Source of the DNA: Shimazuella alba
Lineage (GTDB): Bacteria; Bacillota; Bacilli; Thermoactinomycetales; Thermoactinomycetaceae
Direction: 5' to 3'
Length of the DNA: 64,000 bases
NCBI RefSeq assembly: GCF_009831235.1
Contig: NZ_WUUL01000003.1
Location: forward strand, 310,001-374,000
The position numbers and the translations under genes were made by a program. Under the pieces are notes generated by a model that saw only the letters and a program-made list of their open reading frames with translations, did no database searches and was not told the DNA's origin. Positions 38,711-47,836 of this stretch are shown piece after piece. Each line of letters begins with the position of its first letter. The first letter of the stretch is position 1.

Positions 38711-38898
38711 CTTCTGCCACTCCCAAAACTTGTCCCTATGCTAACAAGAAACATTTTTATATGATTAGACAAAGCAACTCTTGATAGTTTTGTAAATTAA
38801 TTCGATGCACTTGCAACTATTTTAGCGATATAATACATTTAGGTAAATTTAATTATGATAAGGTTACGTTTACTATATTTAAAGAATGGAAGATAAAG

Positions 38899-39801
38899 AT
38901 GCATCTTGAACAATTGGAATGCATAATCGAAGTGGCAAAAACGGGCTCGCTTACCAACGCAGCACGAAATCTACATATTACCCTCTCTGCTGTGAGTCAA
39001 TCTATCTCAAATTTAGAAGCAGAACTTGGGCTTTCTCTGTTTAAACGATCTCGACAAGGAACTGTCCCAACTGCTGAGGGAGAAGCGATTATTAAGAAGG
39101 CTTATGAGATTATCAGCAAAGTTCAAGAATTAAGAGATGAAGCAAATGACTTCTCCAATACACAAAGCGGCGAACTGCGACTAGCAACCATACCAGGACC
39201 TCTGTCCCTTTATTTAGATATACTCATTCAATTTAAACGCGCTTATCCTCAAATCGAGATGGAGATAAGTGAAAAAGGAACACAAGAAATTATCGATGAT
39301 ATTCGCTATAACAAAGTAGACCTCGGACTCATCATTTTATTTGAGCATTTATTAGAAAAAAACTTGCACTTAAGTTTTGGTAGACTATTGAAAGGAAAAA
39401 TAGTTGTCTGTGTCAGCCGAAAGTCTCCCCTTGCATTGCAGCGAACGATCTCCCCATATGATCTACTCGACCAATCCTTTGTATTTTTTAACGATGACTA
39501 TATGAAATGGTACATGGACCAATTCCAAGAAACATACGGCAAAGCAAATATTTTATTTACTACTAACAACCAAGATGCGATTTTCCGAGCCTTGCATGAA
39601 GAAAACATCGTTACGATAGGACTTGATTTCTCTTTTTCCAAATTTCCACAAATAGAAAGCGAAGAGTTGGTAATGATTGAACTCGATATTCCCCGACCTG
39701 AGCCAGTTTATCTAGGATGGGTTCGAGCAGAAGAAAAACGTTTTTCCAAAGCAGAATCGATTTTCATTCAAAAGTTAAGTTATGAACTTCAAAAAAAGTA
39801 G
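38899..39801 (+). CDS. LysR-family transcriptional regulator
   Basis: A 300-residue regulator. The N-terminal HTH reads MHLEQLECIIEVAKTGSLTN followed by AARNLHITLSAVSQSISNLE; residues 92-295 form the substrate-binding fold (ELRLATIPGP onwards). It is divergent from the yhgE-type gene by 190 bases, a usual LysR-target layout. The inducer is unknown. Confidence 0.9.
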   Translation: MHLEQLECIIEVAKTGSLTNAARNLHITLSAVSQSISNLEAELGLSLFKRSRQGTVPTAEGEAIIKKAYEIISKVQELRDEANDFSNTQSGELRLATIPGPLSLYLDILIQFKRAYPQIEMEISEKGTQEIIDDIRYNKVDLGLIILFEHLLEKNLHLSFGRLLKGKIVVCVSRKSPLALQRTISPYDLLDQSFVFFNDDYMKWYMDQFQETYGKANILFTTNNQDAIFRALHEENIVTIGLDFSFSKFPQIESEELVMIELDIPRPEPVYLGWVRAEEKRFSKAESIFIQKLSYELQKK

Positions 39802-39808
39802 CAAATCA

Positions 39809-39857
39809 AAATCCCCCAAAATGAACATCTGGAATAGACATTCATTTTGGGGGATTT
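39809..39857. terminator. Strong bidirectional terminator
   Basis: AAATCCCCCAAAATGAA is the perfect complement of TTCATTTTGGGGGATTT (17 bp), between convergent genes. Confidence 0.9.
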
Positions 39858-39868
39858 ACTCATTCTAT

Positions 39869-40282
39869 CTATCGGTCGTTTTTATCTCTTCTTTTTAGAC
39901 CCAGTAATCCAAGAAGTCCTGCTAAACCAATCCAACCGAAGTCTGTATCGTTATCATCATCATTTGTTGCAGCTGTTCTCGTAAAGTTTGTACCATTTCT
40001 TTGTCCCAGATTGTTGTTATCAGCAGGACCATTGTTATTGTTGTCGCCAATGAGATCATTATTGTTATTATTATTGATCAGATCTCTGTTATTGTTATTA
40101 CGCATGAGACCGTTATTATCACGATTTGCATTATTCGTTGGGGTATTTGTATTTGTACGGTCGTTGTCATTTCCCCCCACTGCATCCTTCTCATGATAAG
40201 AAATTGCATAAGCTGGTGAGAAAACTGCAAAACCAAAACATAATGTTAACGCTATCATAAGTGAAACTAACTTCATTTTCAT
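39869..40282 (-). CDS. Secreted Asn-rich WGxxGxxG-type anchored protein
   Basis: A 137-residue exported protein. Signal peptide MKMKLVSLMIALTLCFGFAV with the cleavage region SPAYA; then about 75 residues made mostly of Asn with Asp, Gly, Thr and Arg (low complexity, AAT/AAC codons); then FGWIGLAGLLGLLGLKRRD at the end, a tripartite WGxxGxxG sorting-type signal with a helix and basic tail. Such proteins are small cell-surface proteins of unknown role in Bacilli. ATG 40282 follows AAAGGAGAAG. The opposite strand shows open frames rich in Ile/Leu, an effect of the N-rich repeats. Confidence 0.8.
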   Translation of the reverse strand: MKMKLVSLMIALTLCFGFAVFSPAYAISYHEKDAVGGNDNDRTNTNTPTNNANRDNNGLMRNNNNRDLINNNNNNDLIGDNNNNGPADNNNLGQRNGTNFTRTAATNDDDNDTDFGWIGLAGLLGLLGLKRRDKNDR

Positions 40283-40491
40283 ATTTATTTCTTCTCCTTT
40301 TCATTTGTATATGGCTTTCTTCCACATACCGTTTTCTATCAATAGAATGACCAAGGAGGCTAGATTTATACCAAAAATCATTTTCCTTTTTTATGTAATA
40401 ATTATTTCTTATTATATATATCAACAGCTGTTTAATTAGTCGGTTATTGGAAACGATAATTTCAATTAGAAGAGATATAGGAGTAACATAC

Positions 40492-40959
40492 ATGAGAACT
40501 AAAAACAATGTAATTTCTACGAAGTCATTTAAAAACATATGGTCAGGGTTTCTATTCGGACTAGGCCTAGTTGCCTTTATGGACGAAACTATTTTTCATC
40601 AACTTTTACATTGGCACCATTTTTATGATAGAGAGACAACAGAAATTGGTCTTGTCTCTGATGGGCTATTTCATGCATTTAGTTGGTTTGCAACCATTGG
40701 TGGGCTATTTTTGTATGCCGATCTTCGTCGAAAAAAGAAAGGCAAAGCTTCGAAATGGTGGGGAGGTTTGTTATTTGGGGCTGGCTTTTTCCAATTGTAT
40801 GATGGAACGATTCAACATAAAATCTTAAAACTACATGAGATTCGGTATGTAAAAGAAGTATTCATTTATGATTTTATTTGGAACCTACTTGCTGTCATTA
40901 TGATCGTCATTGGTCTCCTATTTTTAACTACTCAGAATAAAAGGAAGTCGGTTACATGA
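40492..40959 (+). CDS. DUF2243-family membrane protein
   Basis: A 155-residue protein with four membrane helices. SGFLFGLGLVAFMDETIFHQ followed by LLHWHHFYD is the DUF2243 signature, repeated more weakly as FGAGFFQLYDGTIQHKI. The conserved His and Asp suggest metal or haem contacts. The start ATG 40492 has AGGAGTAAC at the right distance; an upstream ATG at 40447 lacks a ribosome site. Its TGA overlaps the start of the CtaG-like gene (ATGA), so the two are co-translated; the family often accompanies cytochrome oxidase assembly genes. Confidence 0.88.
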   Translation: MRTKNNVISTKSFKNIWSGFLFGLGLVAFMDETIFHQLLHWHHFYDRETTEIGLVSDGLFHAFSWFATIGGLFLYADLRRKKKGKASKWWGGLLFGAGFFQLYDGTIQHKILKLHEIRYVKEVFIYDFIWNLLAVIMIVIGLLFLTTQNKRKSVT

Positions 40960-41747
40960 ATATGCATCATCAAATGCCTTCTACAGGGGGAAGTATATCT
41001 CTAACACTCTTATTTTCTTTTTTATACATCTGTCTATTGGTTCTTTATCTTTTACTTGTTGTTCTTTCCAATAGACATTACAAAAAATGGTCATCATCCC
41101 GTACTGCCTGTTGGTTTGTTGGTATGTTTTGTTTATGGCTATCAGTAGCCACTCCTATTGCTAAACAAACTAGTTTCACCTCGCATATGATTTGCCATTT
41201 GATTTTGGGGATGTTAGGTCCCTTATTGGTTGTTCTATCTGCTCCAATGACACTTGTACTTCGCACCTTAAAAACGAATCAAGCCCGATATCTTACACGT
41301 TTGTTAAAAAGCATTCCTATTCGTTTCTTAACCCATCCAATCACCGCTGCACTTTTTTACATAGGTGGATTGGTACTCTTATATACAACAGATCTATTTG
41401 CTTCCATGCATCAGCATTTTTTTATCTATCTGCTTGTCCATTTTCATCTTTTTTTAGCTGGTTACCTCTTTACAGCATCTATTATCTATATCGATCCTAC
41501 ACCTCACCGATATTCTTTTCTTAACCGCTCGATTGTATTGTTGATAACTTTAGCGGCACATGCCTTTTTATCCAAGTATATCTATGCTCACCCCCCAGTA
41601 GGAGTGCCCTTGGATCAAGCAAAAACTGGTGCAATGCTCATGTATTATGGAGGTGACATCATCGATGCTGTTCTTATTTATATCTTTTGTTACCAATGGT
41701 TTTATGCAACTCGAAATACAACCAATTACAATTTATCAGTTGAATAA
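40956..41747 (+). CDS. ctaG: CtaG-type cytochrome c oxidase assembly membrane protein
   Basis: A 263-residue protein with seven membrane helices of the caa3_CtaG family. Conserved marks are CLWLSVATPIAKQTSFTSHM with His, LGPLLVVLSAPMTLVLRTL, and the late HPPVGVPLDQAKTGAMLMYYGGD. In Bacillus CtaG is needed for the copper site of caa3 oxidase. Here it sits far from any oxidase gene, with DUF2243 as operon partner, so the precise client is uncertain. Confidence 0.85.
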   Translation: MNMHHQMPSTGGSISLTLLFSFLYICLLVLYLLLVVLSNRHYKKWSSSRTACWFVGMFCLWLSVATPIAKQTSFTSHMICHLILGMLGPLLVVLSAPMTLVLRTLKTNQARYLTRLLKSIPIRFLTHPITAALFYIGGLVLLYTTDLFASMHQHFFIYLLVHFHLFLAGYLFTASIIYIDPTPHRYSFLNRSIVLLITLAAHAFLSKYIYAHPPVGVPLDQAKTGAMLMYYGGDIIDAVLIYIFCYQWFYATRNTTNYNLSVE

Positions 41748-42254
41748 TTAAACGGAATGATTAAACGGAATGATTAAATCAACTTCTTATTATTCTAGAA
41801 AATGTTATTGATTCATAATATTTATTAAGAGAAATTTTATTCCTAATAATAGAATACTTTACTATATCGCGACGCATCAAAGATTGGAGGCACTTTGTTT
41901 TGCTAAAACGAGTACGATGATCCATTTTTTGTATAGTGCAAATAAGGCATACGAAAAATGAATGTCGCAGTTACACAAGCAGATCAAGGAACAGCCGAAG
42001 AATTTCCCAAAGGTTTATTAGTTTAATGCGAGAAAATTCATTTCGGGAATTTCTACTTGAACGATGGAAAATCCAGGCCTTGTAGACTCTGTTCTAAAAG
42101 ATTCACTTTATTCAAAGAAAAATAATGAAAAAAAAGAAAAAACAGTTAAATTATTCCAGTTCAAAATAATTCAATCCTTTCCATTCGATAATTTTTAATA
42201 ATTCAAACTAGAGGGGATTAAAAAATACTTTACAATTTCTTATAAAGAAGAGAG
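41748..42254. other. 507-base intergenic region, no intact gene
   Basis: It begins with a small direct repeat (GATTAAACGGAAT twice, 41750-41780). Fragments such as MSQLHKQIKEQPKNF (about 41970-42010) read open for short spans between stops and may be relics, but I cannot name them. The end carries the promoter and leader of the secreted protein at 42258. Confidence 0.5.
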
Positions 42255-42257
42255 GTG

Positions 42258-42641
42258 TTGATCTTCCCGTTTATGCAAAAATGGAGCTTAGCATTTCTGC
42301 TTGTAATGTGTGTTTGCCTTCCATTCTCCCATTCCTATGCTGCCAATAGTGGAAAATGGGATTACAAAGGGACTCAAACTTTTAAATGGTTTAGCAATGC
42401 AGTAAAATCAGGTGGTGGAGACTTTAAAATTTGCTTAAAAAGCGGCCCAAGCTGTAAGTATACCCTAAAAAAGGCTGATGGTTTTAATAATGCAAGTGAT
42501 ATAGTAGGAACCAGATGCTTGTCCAAGGGAAAATGTACAAACTTTAAAAACGTTAATAAATATGTAGACGATGGACAAGCAGAGTTTTTTGTGCAAAAAG
42601 ATGCAAACACTGGTAAAGAAACTATGTCTTTTTGGGATTAA
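42258..42641 (+). CDS. Small secreted four-cysteine protein, unknown
   Basis: An exported protein of about 127 residues. A signal peptide (WSLAFLLVMCVCLPFSHSYA) precedes a mature part of about 100 residues that is basic and contains two cysteine pairs: CLKSGPSC and RCLSKGKC, likely disulphides. It begins at TTG 42258 just after AAGAGAGG, or at ATG 42273. I do not recognise a family. Possible roles are a toxin-like or antimicrobial protein. It is next to a decayed mobile region. Confidence 0.6.
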   Translation: MIFPFMQKWSLAFLLVMCVCLPFSHSYAANSGKWDYKGTQTFKWFSNAVKSGGGDFKICLKSGPSCKYTLKKADGFNNASDIVGTRCLSKGKCTNFKNVNKYVDDGQAEFFVQKDANTGKETMSFWD

Positions 42642-42666
42642 AAATTTGGGTATCTTTGGCACATCC

Positions 42667-42742
42667 TCCCGAAAAGGTGGAATAAGAAATTCCCCTCTGA
42701 GATATTTAATTATTTCAGAGGGGAATTTGCTATGATTACTCT
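42667..42742. repeat. 76-bp direct repeat, copy 1 (contains a terminator hairpin)
   Basis: Nearly identical to 45178-45255. The core is a perfect 14-bp stem, AAATTCCCCTCTGA (42687-42700) with its complement at 42715-42728, and both copies end with GAATTTGCTATG and TTACTCT-like sequence. In this copy the hairpin is perfect. Confidence 0.85.
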
Positions 42743-42786
42743 ACAATAATTGCATCCATGTCCACAAATTCTTTTTGTTTCGTAAA

Positions 42787-42912
42787 TTATCGTCCGTTAA
42801 TATGTTTCCAAGCAACGGGAGAAATTTGTTTTAACATGTCTGAATCTTGACCTTTACTTTCTCGATAAGCAAGCATATTAGATAAAATACTAGCATTGAC
42901 CAAAGTCAGTTA
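42787..42912 (-). pseudogene. C-terminal remnant of a Tn3-family transposase
   Basis: About 40 codons on the minus strand read LTLVNASILSNMLAYRESKG, then LKQISPVAWKHINGR and stop. This matches the conserved end of Tn3/Tn4430-type TnpA (LTNAIVYWNT..., then LKHISPLGWEHIN). Nothing of the rest of the protein remains; a stop codon lies immediately upstream. Confidence 0.65.
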
Positions 42913-42943
42913 TTCATAATTTGAGTATAGAAAAGGACGATTT

Positions 42944-43740
42944 TTATATGCTTATCAATGGAACATTTGTCAAAATAACAATTTTGATATGTAGATTATT
43001 AGGAACTTGCAACGTAACTTGTCCAACTTCCTTCATTCCGAAGGAAGGATGATAAATTTGTTTATTTCCGTTAAAAAGCTCCTGTACATCATATCGGCTC
43101 CATTCTTCAAGGAAAGTATCACTTGTTTCTAAAAGTTCTTCAATTAAACCAGTAATCGATGAATCTCCAGGATAACGTGCACTATCAGCCCTAAATTGAG
43201 CAATGACTTGTTTTGCAGTTGGTTTCCAAGTAGGTCGATTTTTTATGCTGGGTTATGGAAAAAACGCCAGAGGTAGTTATTCGTGTGTGAAGGAATTTTC
43301 TTAGAAAAATTAAACAAAAGATCCGCAGCATGATTCCAAACTAATATATCCCATCTTCTGCCCAGTATGTATGCGGGTTGATCCCGAAGTGTATGAATCC
43401 ATTGAGCGAGAGTTGGTGTTATCTCATCTTCTATAGACATGAAATTTAAATCTACTGGCCGTTTTGCCAAAAGAAATAGATGTTGACGCTCAGCAACGTT
43501 TAGTAGTAGGGCATTTGCAATATTTTCTAACACCTCTTCTGAAGCTTGCGTCTCTCGTCCTTGTTCGAGGGAGGTATACCAAGAGGTACTGATGTTTGCT
43601 AGCTGAGCTACTTCTTCTCTACGAAGTCCAGGTGTACGTCTCCGAGTTCCTAAGGAAAGACCAACATCTGTGGGTTTTAATCGAGTTCGACGCATTTGCA
43701 GGAATTCTCCTAAATTTCTTCTGCGAACTTTTTCATCCAT
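42944..43740 (-). pseudogene. XRE regulator with MmyB ligand domain, frameshifted
   Basis: The frame from ATG 43740 (MDEKVRRRNLGEFLQMRRTR) encodes an XRE HTH (RREEVAQLANISTSWYTSLE) and the first part of an MmyB-like domain, ending at WRFFHNPA with a stop at 43243. The next frame, from about 43238, continues NRPTWKPTAKQVIAQFRADS, ARYPGDSSITGLIEELLE and the RHD-like YDVQELFNGNKQIYHP to a stop at 42944. These are the usual MmyB C-terminal elements, so one indel in an A-rich run inactivated the gene. It is divergent from the equally broken MFS gene it probably regulated. Confidence 0.8.
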
Positions 43741-43875
43741 TTCAATGCTCCATCCTTTTCCATTCGATTGCCTACTACTAATTATACTACGATAACCAAC
43801 ATGTGGTAGAAGATTTGCATCGATGAAATACTTGGGTTGTAGAGAACAACTGTAAGTTAGGAAAGGGAGATTCAA

Positions 43876-45021
43876 ATGGAACGATTATGGACAAGTTCAT
43901 TTATCAAATTGACCATCAGTATGCTTTTTTTATTTACAAGCGTTTGTTTATTAATTCCAACATTACCGCTTTTTATTAAAAATCTAGGCGGGACGGAATC
44001 ACAAGTTGGCATAATAGTTGGAGCATTCACCATTTCAGCAGTAATTTTTCGTCCTATCATTGGAGGATTTTTGGATCGTTATGACAGAAAACCATTTATC
44101 GTTTTTGGATTAATCTTATTTTTGGTGTTTATGTGTTTTTACAATTGGGTTAGTGGATTGTTGGTACTCATCTTATTACGTTTTCTGCATGGTATAGGTT
44201 GGGCTATATCTACTACCTCCATCGGAACAGCAGTAACAGATATTATTCCTTCCACTCGTAGAGGAGAGGGGATGGGGTGGTATGGATTAGCGATGACAAT
44301 ATCGATGGCAGTAGGACCCATGCTGGGAATATGGTTATTACAGAAATACTCTTTTCATGGTTTATTTTCAGTTGCAATCTTTTTCTCAATTGTTGCTTTG
44401 TTACTTGGTTTAATTTCGAAATTGCCAATTCAATTACAAAACAAAGCTCAAAAATAGAACTTTTTGATAGCTCTATGTTTCCTGTTGCTCTAGCAATCGT
44501 TTTTTCAACTATTCCTTATGGAGGTATTACTGCTTTTTTACCGCTTTTTGCAGAATCGATAAAAGTGAATGCTGGAACATTCTTTTTGGTGTACGCAGTC
44601 TTCCTTACATTCATCCGACCTATTGCTGGAAATATCACAGATTGTTATGGCGAATCAGTAGTCATTAAACTCTCCATTATAATCTCATCAGTCGCATTAC
44701 TTGTATTAAGTTTCTCCAGTGGTTTAGTTGGTATCATTTTTTCTGCGATTTTGTACGGTATTGGATTTGGTTCTGCGCAACCAGCAATTCAAACCTTTAT
44801 GATTAATCTTGCTCATCCAGATCAGAAAAGGAATTGCCAATGCTTCTTATTTTACTTCTTTTGATTTAGGAATAGGATTGGGTGCGATTATACTTGGTTG
44901 GATTTACCCCTTCACTGGATACCAGTATTTGTTTATTGTTTGTGCTATTTCCATTATGATTTCTTTTTCCATATTGGTGATTTTTTTAAGACAAACCAGA
45001 AAGATTACACAATCATTATAA
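43876..45021 (+). pseudogene. MFS efflux transporter, two frameshifts
   Basis: Three consecutive frames make one 12-helix major facilitator: 43876-44457 (helices 1-6, with RPIIGGFLDRYDRKPFIV, the A motif, and motif C-like GPMLGIWLL), about 44450-44864 (helices 7-10, AIVFSTIPYGGITAFLPLFA), and 44809-45021 (helices 11-12). The breaks lie near 44450 and 44825. The ATG at 43876 follows AAAGGGAG. With two independent breaks it is most likely dead. Confidence 0.85.
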
Positions 45022-45177
45022 CTACTTGAAGACAAACAACCCTATTATTCCAAAAACCTTAGTACCAAAGATCAGCAAATTGAGAATACTGTAAACACAG
45101 ATGGATCATTGGTGTCACCGTACATGCTCATCAAGCTATAAACGAAGTATTTACCGAAAAGGGTGTTTTTCCATATC

Positions 45178-45255
45178 CCTCCGAAAAAGGTGGAATAAGA
45201 AATTCCCCTCTGAGATATTTAATTATTTCAGGGAGGAATTTGCTATGGTTACTCT
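45178..45255. repeat. 76-bp direct repeat, copy 2
   Basis: A second copy of 42667-42742 differing at a few bases, one of which (GGGAGG for GAGGGG) damages the hairpin. The two copies flank the broken XRE and MFS genes. Confidence 0.85.
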
Positions 45256-45368
45256 ATTTGATGTCACAATTATCTTCTTACTGCACTGCATGAGATTCAC
45301 CCTTTTGACTAAAATAACATTCTTTCATACTGTTAAATCATCTTTTAACTTTGACGGATTGTAATATG

Positions 45369-46376
45369 AAGTGCGACAGCCAAAAAAAGAAAAAGCTCAT
45401 AAAAAGATTCTTGTAAAATGAAGTCACCACAACAGCCTTTACACAAGGAGAATCTTTCATGAGCTATCGTCATCTTACCACAGAAGAACGTGTCCAACTA
45501 GAATTATGGAAAGAACTGGGTTGGTCGACACGAGCCATAGCAGAAAAAATAGGACGTCATCCTTCTACTATTGCCAGAGAATGGAATCGAAATGGGAAAG
45601 AAAACTATGGTGCAAAGGAAGCACAAAAGGCTTACGAAAATCGTCGAAAAAGGATTACAGTGGGAAATCAACGCCTTCTCTTGTTGGATTCATCGAACAA
45701 ATCGCTGGCTATTTAAGCACGAACGATGGATTAGAAAAGATATCCTTCAAAACAATTTATCGTTGGCTCTATTCGGGATTTATCTCCAAAGGGAATCTTC
45801 TTGTTTTAAGACACAAAGGGAAACGTAGGAAACCCAAGGAAACAAGAGGAAGATTTAACATAGGAAAATCGATCAGCCAGCGTCCAAAAGAAGTTCGGAA
45901 ACGCCAACTGTTTGGGGACTGGGAGCTGGACACAGTAGTTTCGAGTCGTGGCAAAAGCAAAGGTTGCTTTGCCACCTTTGCGGAACGAAAAATCCGCCAC
46001 TATCTAGCAATAAAGATTCCAGATCGAACTGCATCCTCTATGGAACAAGCATTCGAACTACTTGTAACATATTTTCCCAAAGGTACCTTTCGGACAGCAA
46101 CCGTTGATCGTGGGAAAGAGTTTGCATGCCACCAGACTTTAGAAGAGCGATTTGGTGTCGGAGTTTATTTTGCAGATCCATACTCTTCTTGGCAAAGGGG
46201 AACAAATGAAAATGCAAATGGCTTATTACGGGAGTTCTTTCCGAAAGGTACCGATTTAGTAAAGGTCTCTGAAGGAGAACTCGCATTTGCACTTCACTTG
46301 ATTAACCATCGCCCTAGAAAATGTCTTGGATGGAAATCCTCACACGAATCTTTTCTGGAAGAACTGTCGCACTTGG
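45369..46376 (+). mobile_element. IS30-family insertion sequence
   Basis: About 1 kb bounded by 11-bp inverted repeats AAGTGCGACAG (45369-45379) and CTGTCGCACTT (46364-46374). It holds one IS30-type transposase split into two frames. The right repeat lies inside the last codons of the transposase. I could not see a target duplication. The insertion appears to truncate a small minus-strand gene on its right side. Confidence 0.85.
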
Positions 46377-46381
46377 CTTGA
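45459..46381 (+). CDS. IS30-family transposase in two frames (possible -1 frameshift)
   Basis: The first frame (45459-45716) encodes the N-terminal HTH: MSYRHLTTEERVQLELWKEL and then STRAIAEKIGRHPSTIAREW. The -1 frame carries on from about 45663 to 46381 with a DDE integrase core: Asp in FGDWELDTV, Asp in TATVDRGKEF, Glu in GTNENANGLLREFFPKGTDL. The junction is the heptamer GGGAAAT at 45662-45668, in the frame G GGA AAT, a classical -1 slippery site, with AAGGA about 8-10 bases upstream as a possible stimulator. A fused product would be about 306 residues, normal for the family. The alternative is a chance frameshift mutation. ATG 45459 follows AAGGAGAA. Confidence 0.75.
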
Positions 46382-46616
46382 CAATTTGTCTTATATTAAA
46401 GATAACAATGAAATCAAAGCAACTTGAATATTTAATAACTTGATGTATTTCAGCAAATACGTTTTCACTCTGTTTTTTCTTTAAAAGTTTAGTTAGTTCA
46501 TTACTAAATTCAGAACCAGAAAGGTCTTCCGTAAATTGAGCTGTACCTTCTATATGATGACCATTTCCATTGATATATTCAATTTGTTGGGACTTTGTAT
46601 ATTTTGTTATGTCCAA
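46375..46616 (-). pseudogene. Small unknown gene truncated by the IS30 element
   Basis: About 80 codons from TTG 46616 (after GGGGAGAGGGAG) read MDITKYTKSQQIEYINGNGH and run on to FDFIVIFNIRQIVK, where the IS30 right end begins; the frame then runs a little into the IS. No family is recognised. It looks like a real coding sequence because of its strong ribosome site and balanced composition, but its C-terminus is lost. Confidence 0.45.
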
Positions 46617-46730
46617 ACGACTCCCTCTCCCCGTGAAAATAATTTTCCGTTATAGGAAAATGATACACCTAATTTTACCCTTTCTGATGATGATACGAAA
46701 TTTAAAATTAGATAAATCAATAAATCCCCT

Positions 46731-47672
46731 TTATACTTCAAAGGACTTTTCATTTTCTGCTATTTTATTAGTGACATCAGTCGAATCCTTACTCAAAGCC
46801 AATATAAAAACTACTCCTATAATACAAACTGTCCCGACCCATTGAAAAAAACCAAACCGATCTTTTAGCCAAAAAACTGTTGTCAAGACAGCAGATAACG
46901 GCTCTAAGCTACCGAGGAGGCTTGATTCTTTAGCAGACAAACCTTGTAGGCTTTTGATATAAAACCAAAAAGCAATCATGGTGCCAAAGATAATAACAAA
47001 AATTAAATAAAAGTAAGCTTCCAGTGGTAAGCTTTTAAAATCCATTTGCCAAGGCGGATGGATAAAACTCAATGCACATCCACCAATAATCATTGCCCAC
47101 CCTACAATAACAAGGGAATTGAATTGTTTTAATAACCGAATTGCATATAATGTATAGAATGCTGCTGCTAATCCAGATAAAATACCCCAAACGATAGCGA
47201 GGGTCGATACAGATAGTTTGGAAATGGAACCGTTGGTTAATAGGAAAAAGCAACCTATCAATGCAAGTGTTACAATGAACCAATCTCGTTTTACTAGAGC
47301 CGATTGCTTACTTAAAACCAAGTAAATAATAATGATAACAGGTGCTAAATATTGCAATAATGTTGCCACAGCTGCATTCCCATGCTGAATGGCTGCCATA
47401 TATGTATATTGAACAGCTAGCATACCCACCAATCCATAGATGATCAATGGAACAGCAGTTTCTTTGTTCTTCCATATACCAAATACTTGAGAACGGTCTT
47501 TTCCTATCAATTGAATAGTTAATAATAAAAAACCAGCTATAAGTAACCGTGTTGTTACAAGCCAATCGACATCAATCGAATATTGTTGAAATAGCTTTTT
47601 TGAGACCGTACCCCCAATTCCCCAAAATGTCGCTCCTGTGATAACGAAAAATAATCCCCTTTTTCTACTCAT
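46731..47672 (-). CDS. EamA/DMT-family transporter
   Basis: A 313-residue protein with ten membrane helices and two EamA repeats. The start [20 protein letters not shown] and the second repeat [20 protein letters not shown] are typical. It is probably a metabolite or amino-acid exporter; the substrate is unknown. It is a different branch from the RarD-like protein at 5457. Confidence 0.9.
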   Translation of the reverse strand: MSRKRGLFFVITGATFWGIGGTVSKKLFQQYSIDVDWLVTTRLLIAGFLLLTIQLIGKDRSQVFGIWKNKETAVPLIIYGLVGMLAVQYTYMAAIQHGNAAVATLLQYLAPVIIIIYLVLSKQSALVKRDWFIVTLALIGCFFLLTNGSISKLSVSTLAIVWGILSGLAAAFYTLYAIRLLKQFNSLVIVGWAMIIGGCALSFIHPPWQMDFKSLPLEAYFYLIFVIIFGTMIAFWFYIKSLQGLSAKESSLLGSLEPLSAVLTTVFWLKDRFGFFQWVGTVCIIGVVFILALSKDSTDVTNKIAENEKSFEV

Positions 47673-47836
47673 CGTTGACTATCCCCTCTATTTCCTATTA
47701 CTCTCCCAATATTACACATAATAATATAAAAAGATAGGAGAAATAGCATTATAGACTTGAACTATTCTATGTGATGGAGTAATATGTGATTAATTACTAT
47801 ATCTATTAGAGTAATTTAATCACAGGAGGTCCTCTG

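Noticed and set aside
40001-40219. Frames rich in Ile, Val and Leu opposite the Asn-rich protein
   Set aside because: They are the complement of AAT/AAC repeats, not a real membrane protein.
41860-42070. Possible transposase or integrase relic after ctaG
   Set aside because: Short open pieces such as MSQLHKQIKEQPKNF do not match a motif I can name, so no call was made.
44440-44460. Possible programmed frameshift in the MFS gene (CAAAAATAG)
   Set aside because: The bases do not form an X XXY YYZ heptamer in the right phase, and a second break follows near 44825, so decay is simpler.
45060-45370. Frame of 87 codons across the second 76-bp repeat
   Set aside because: It reads through a non-coding hairpin repeat and changes character halfway; no ribosome site.
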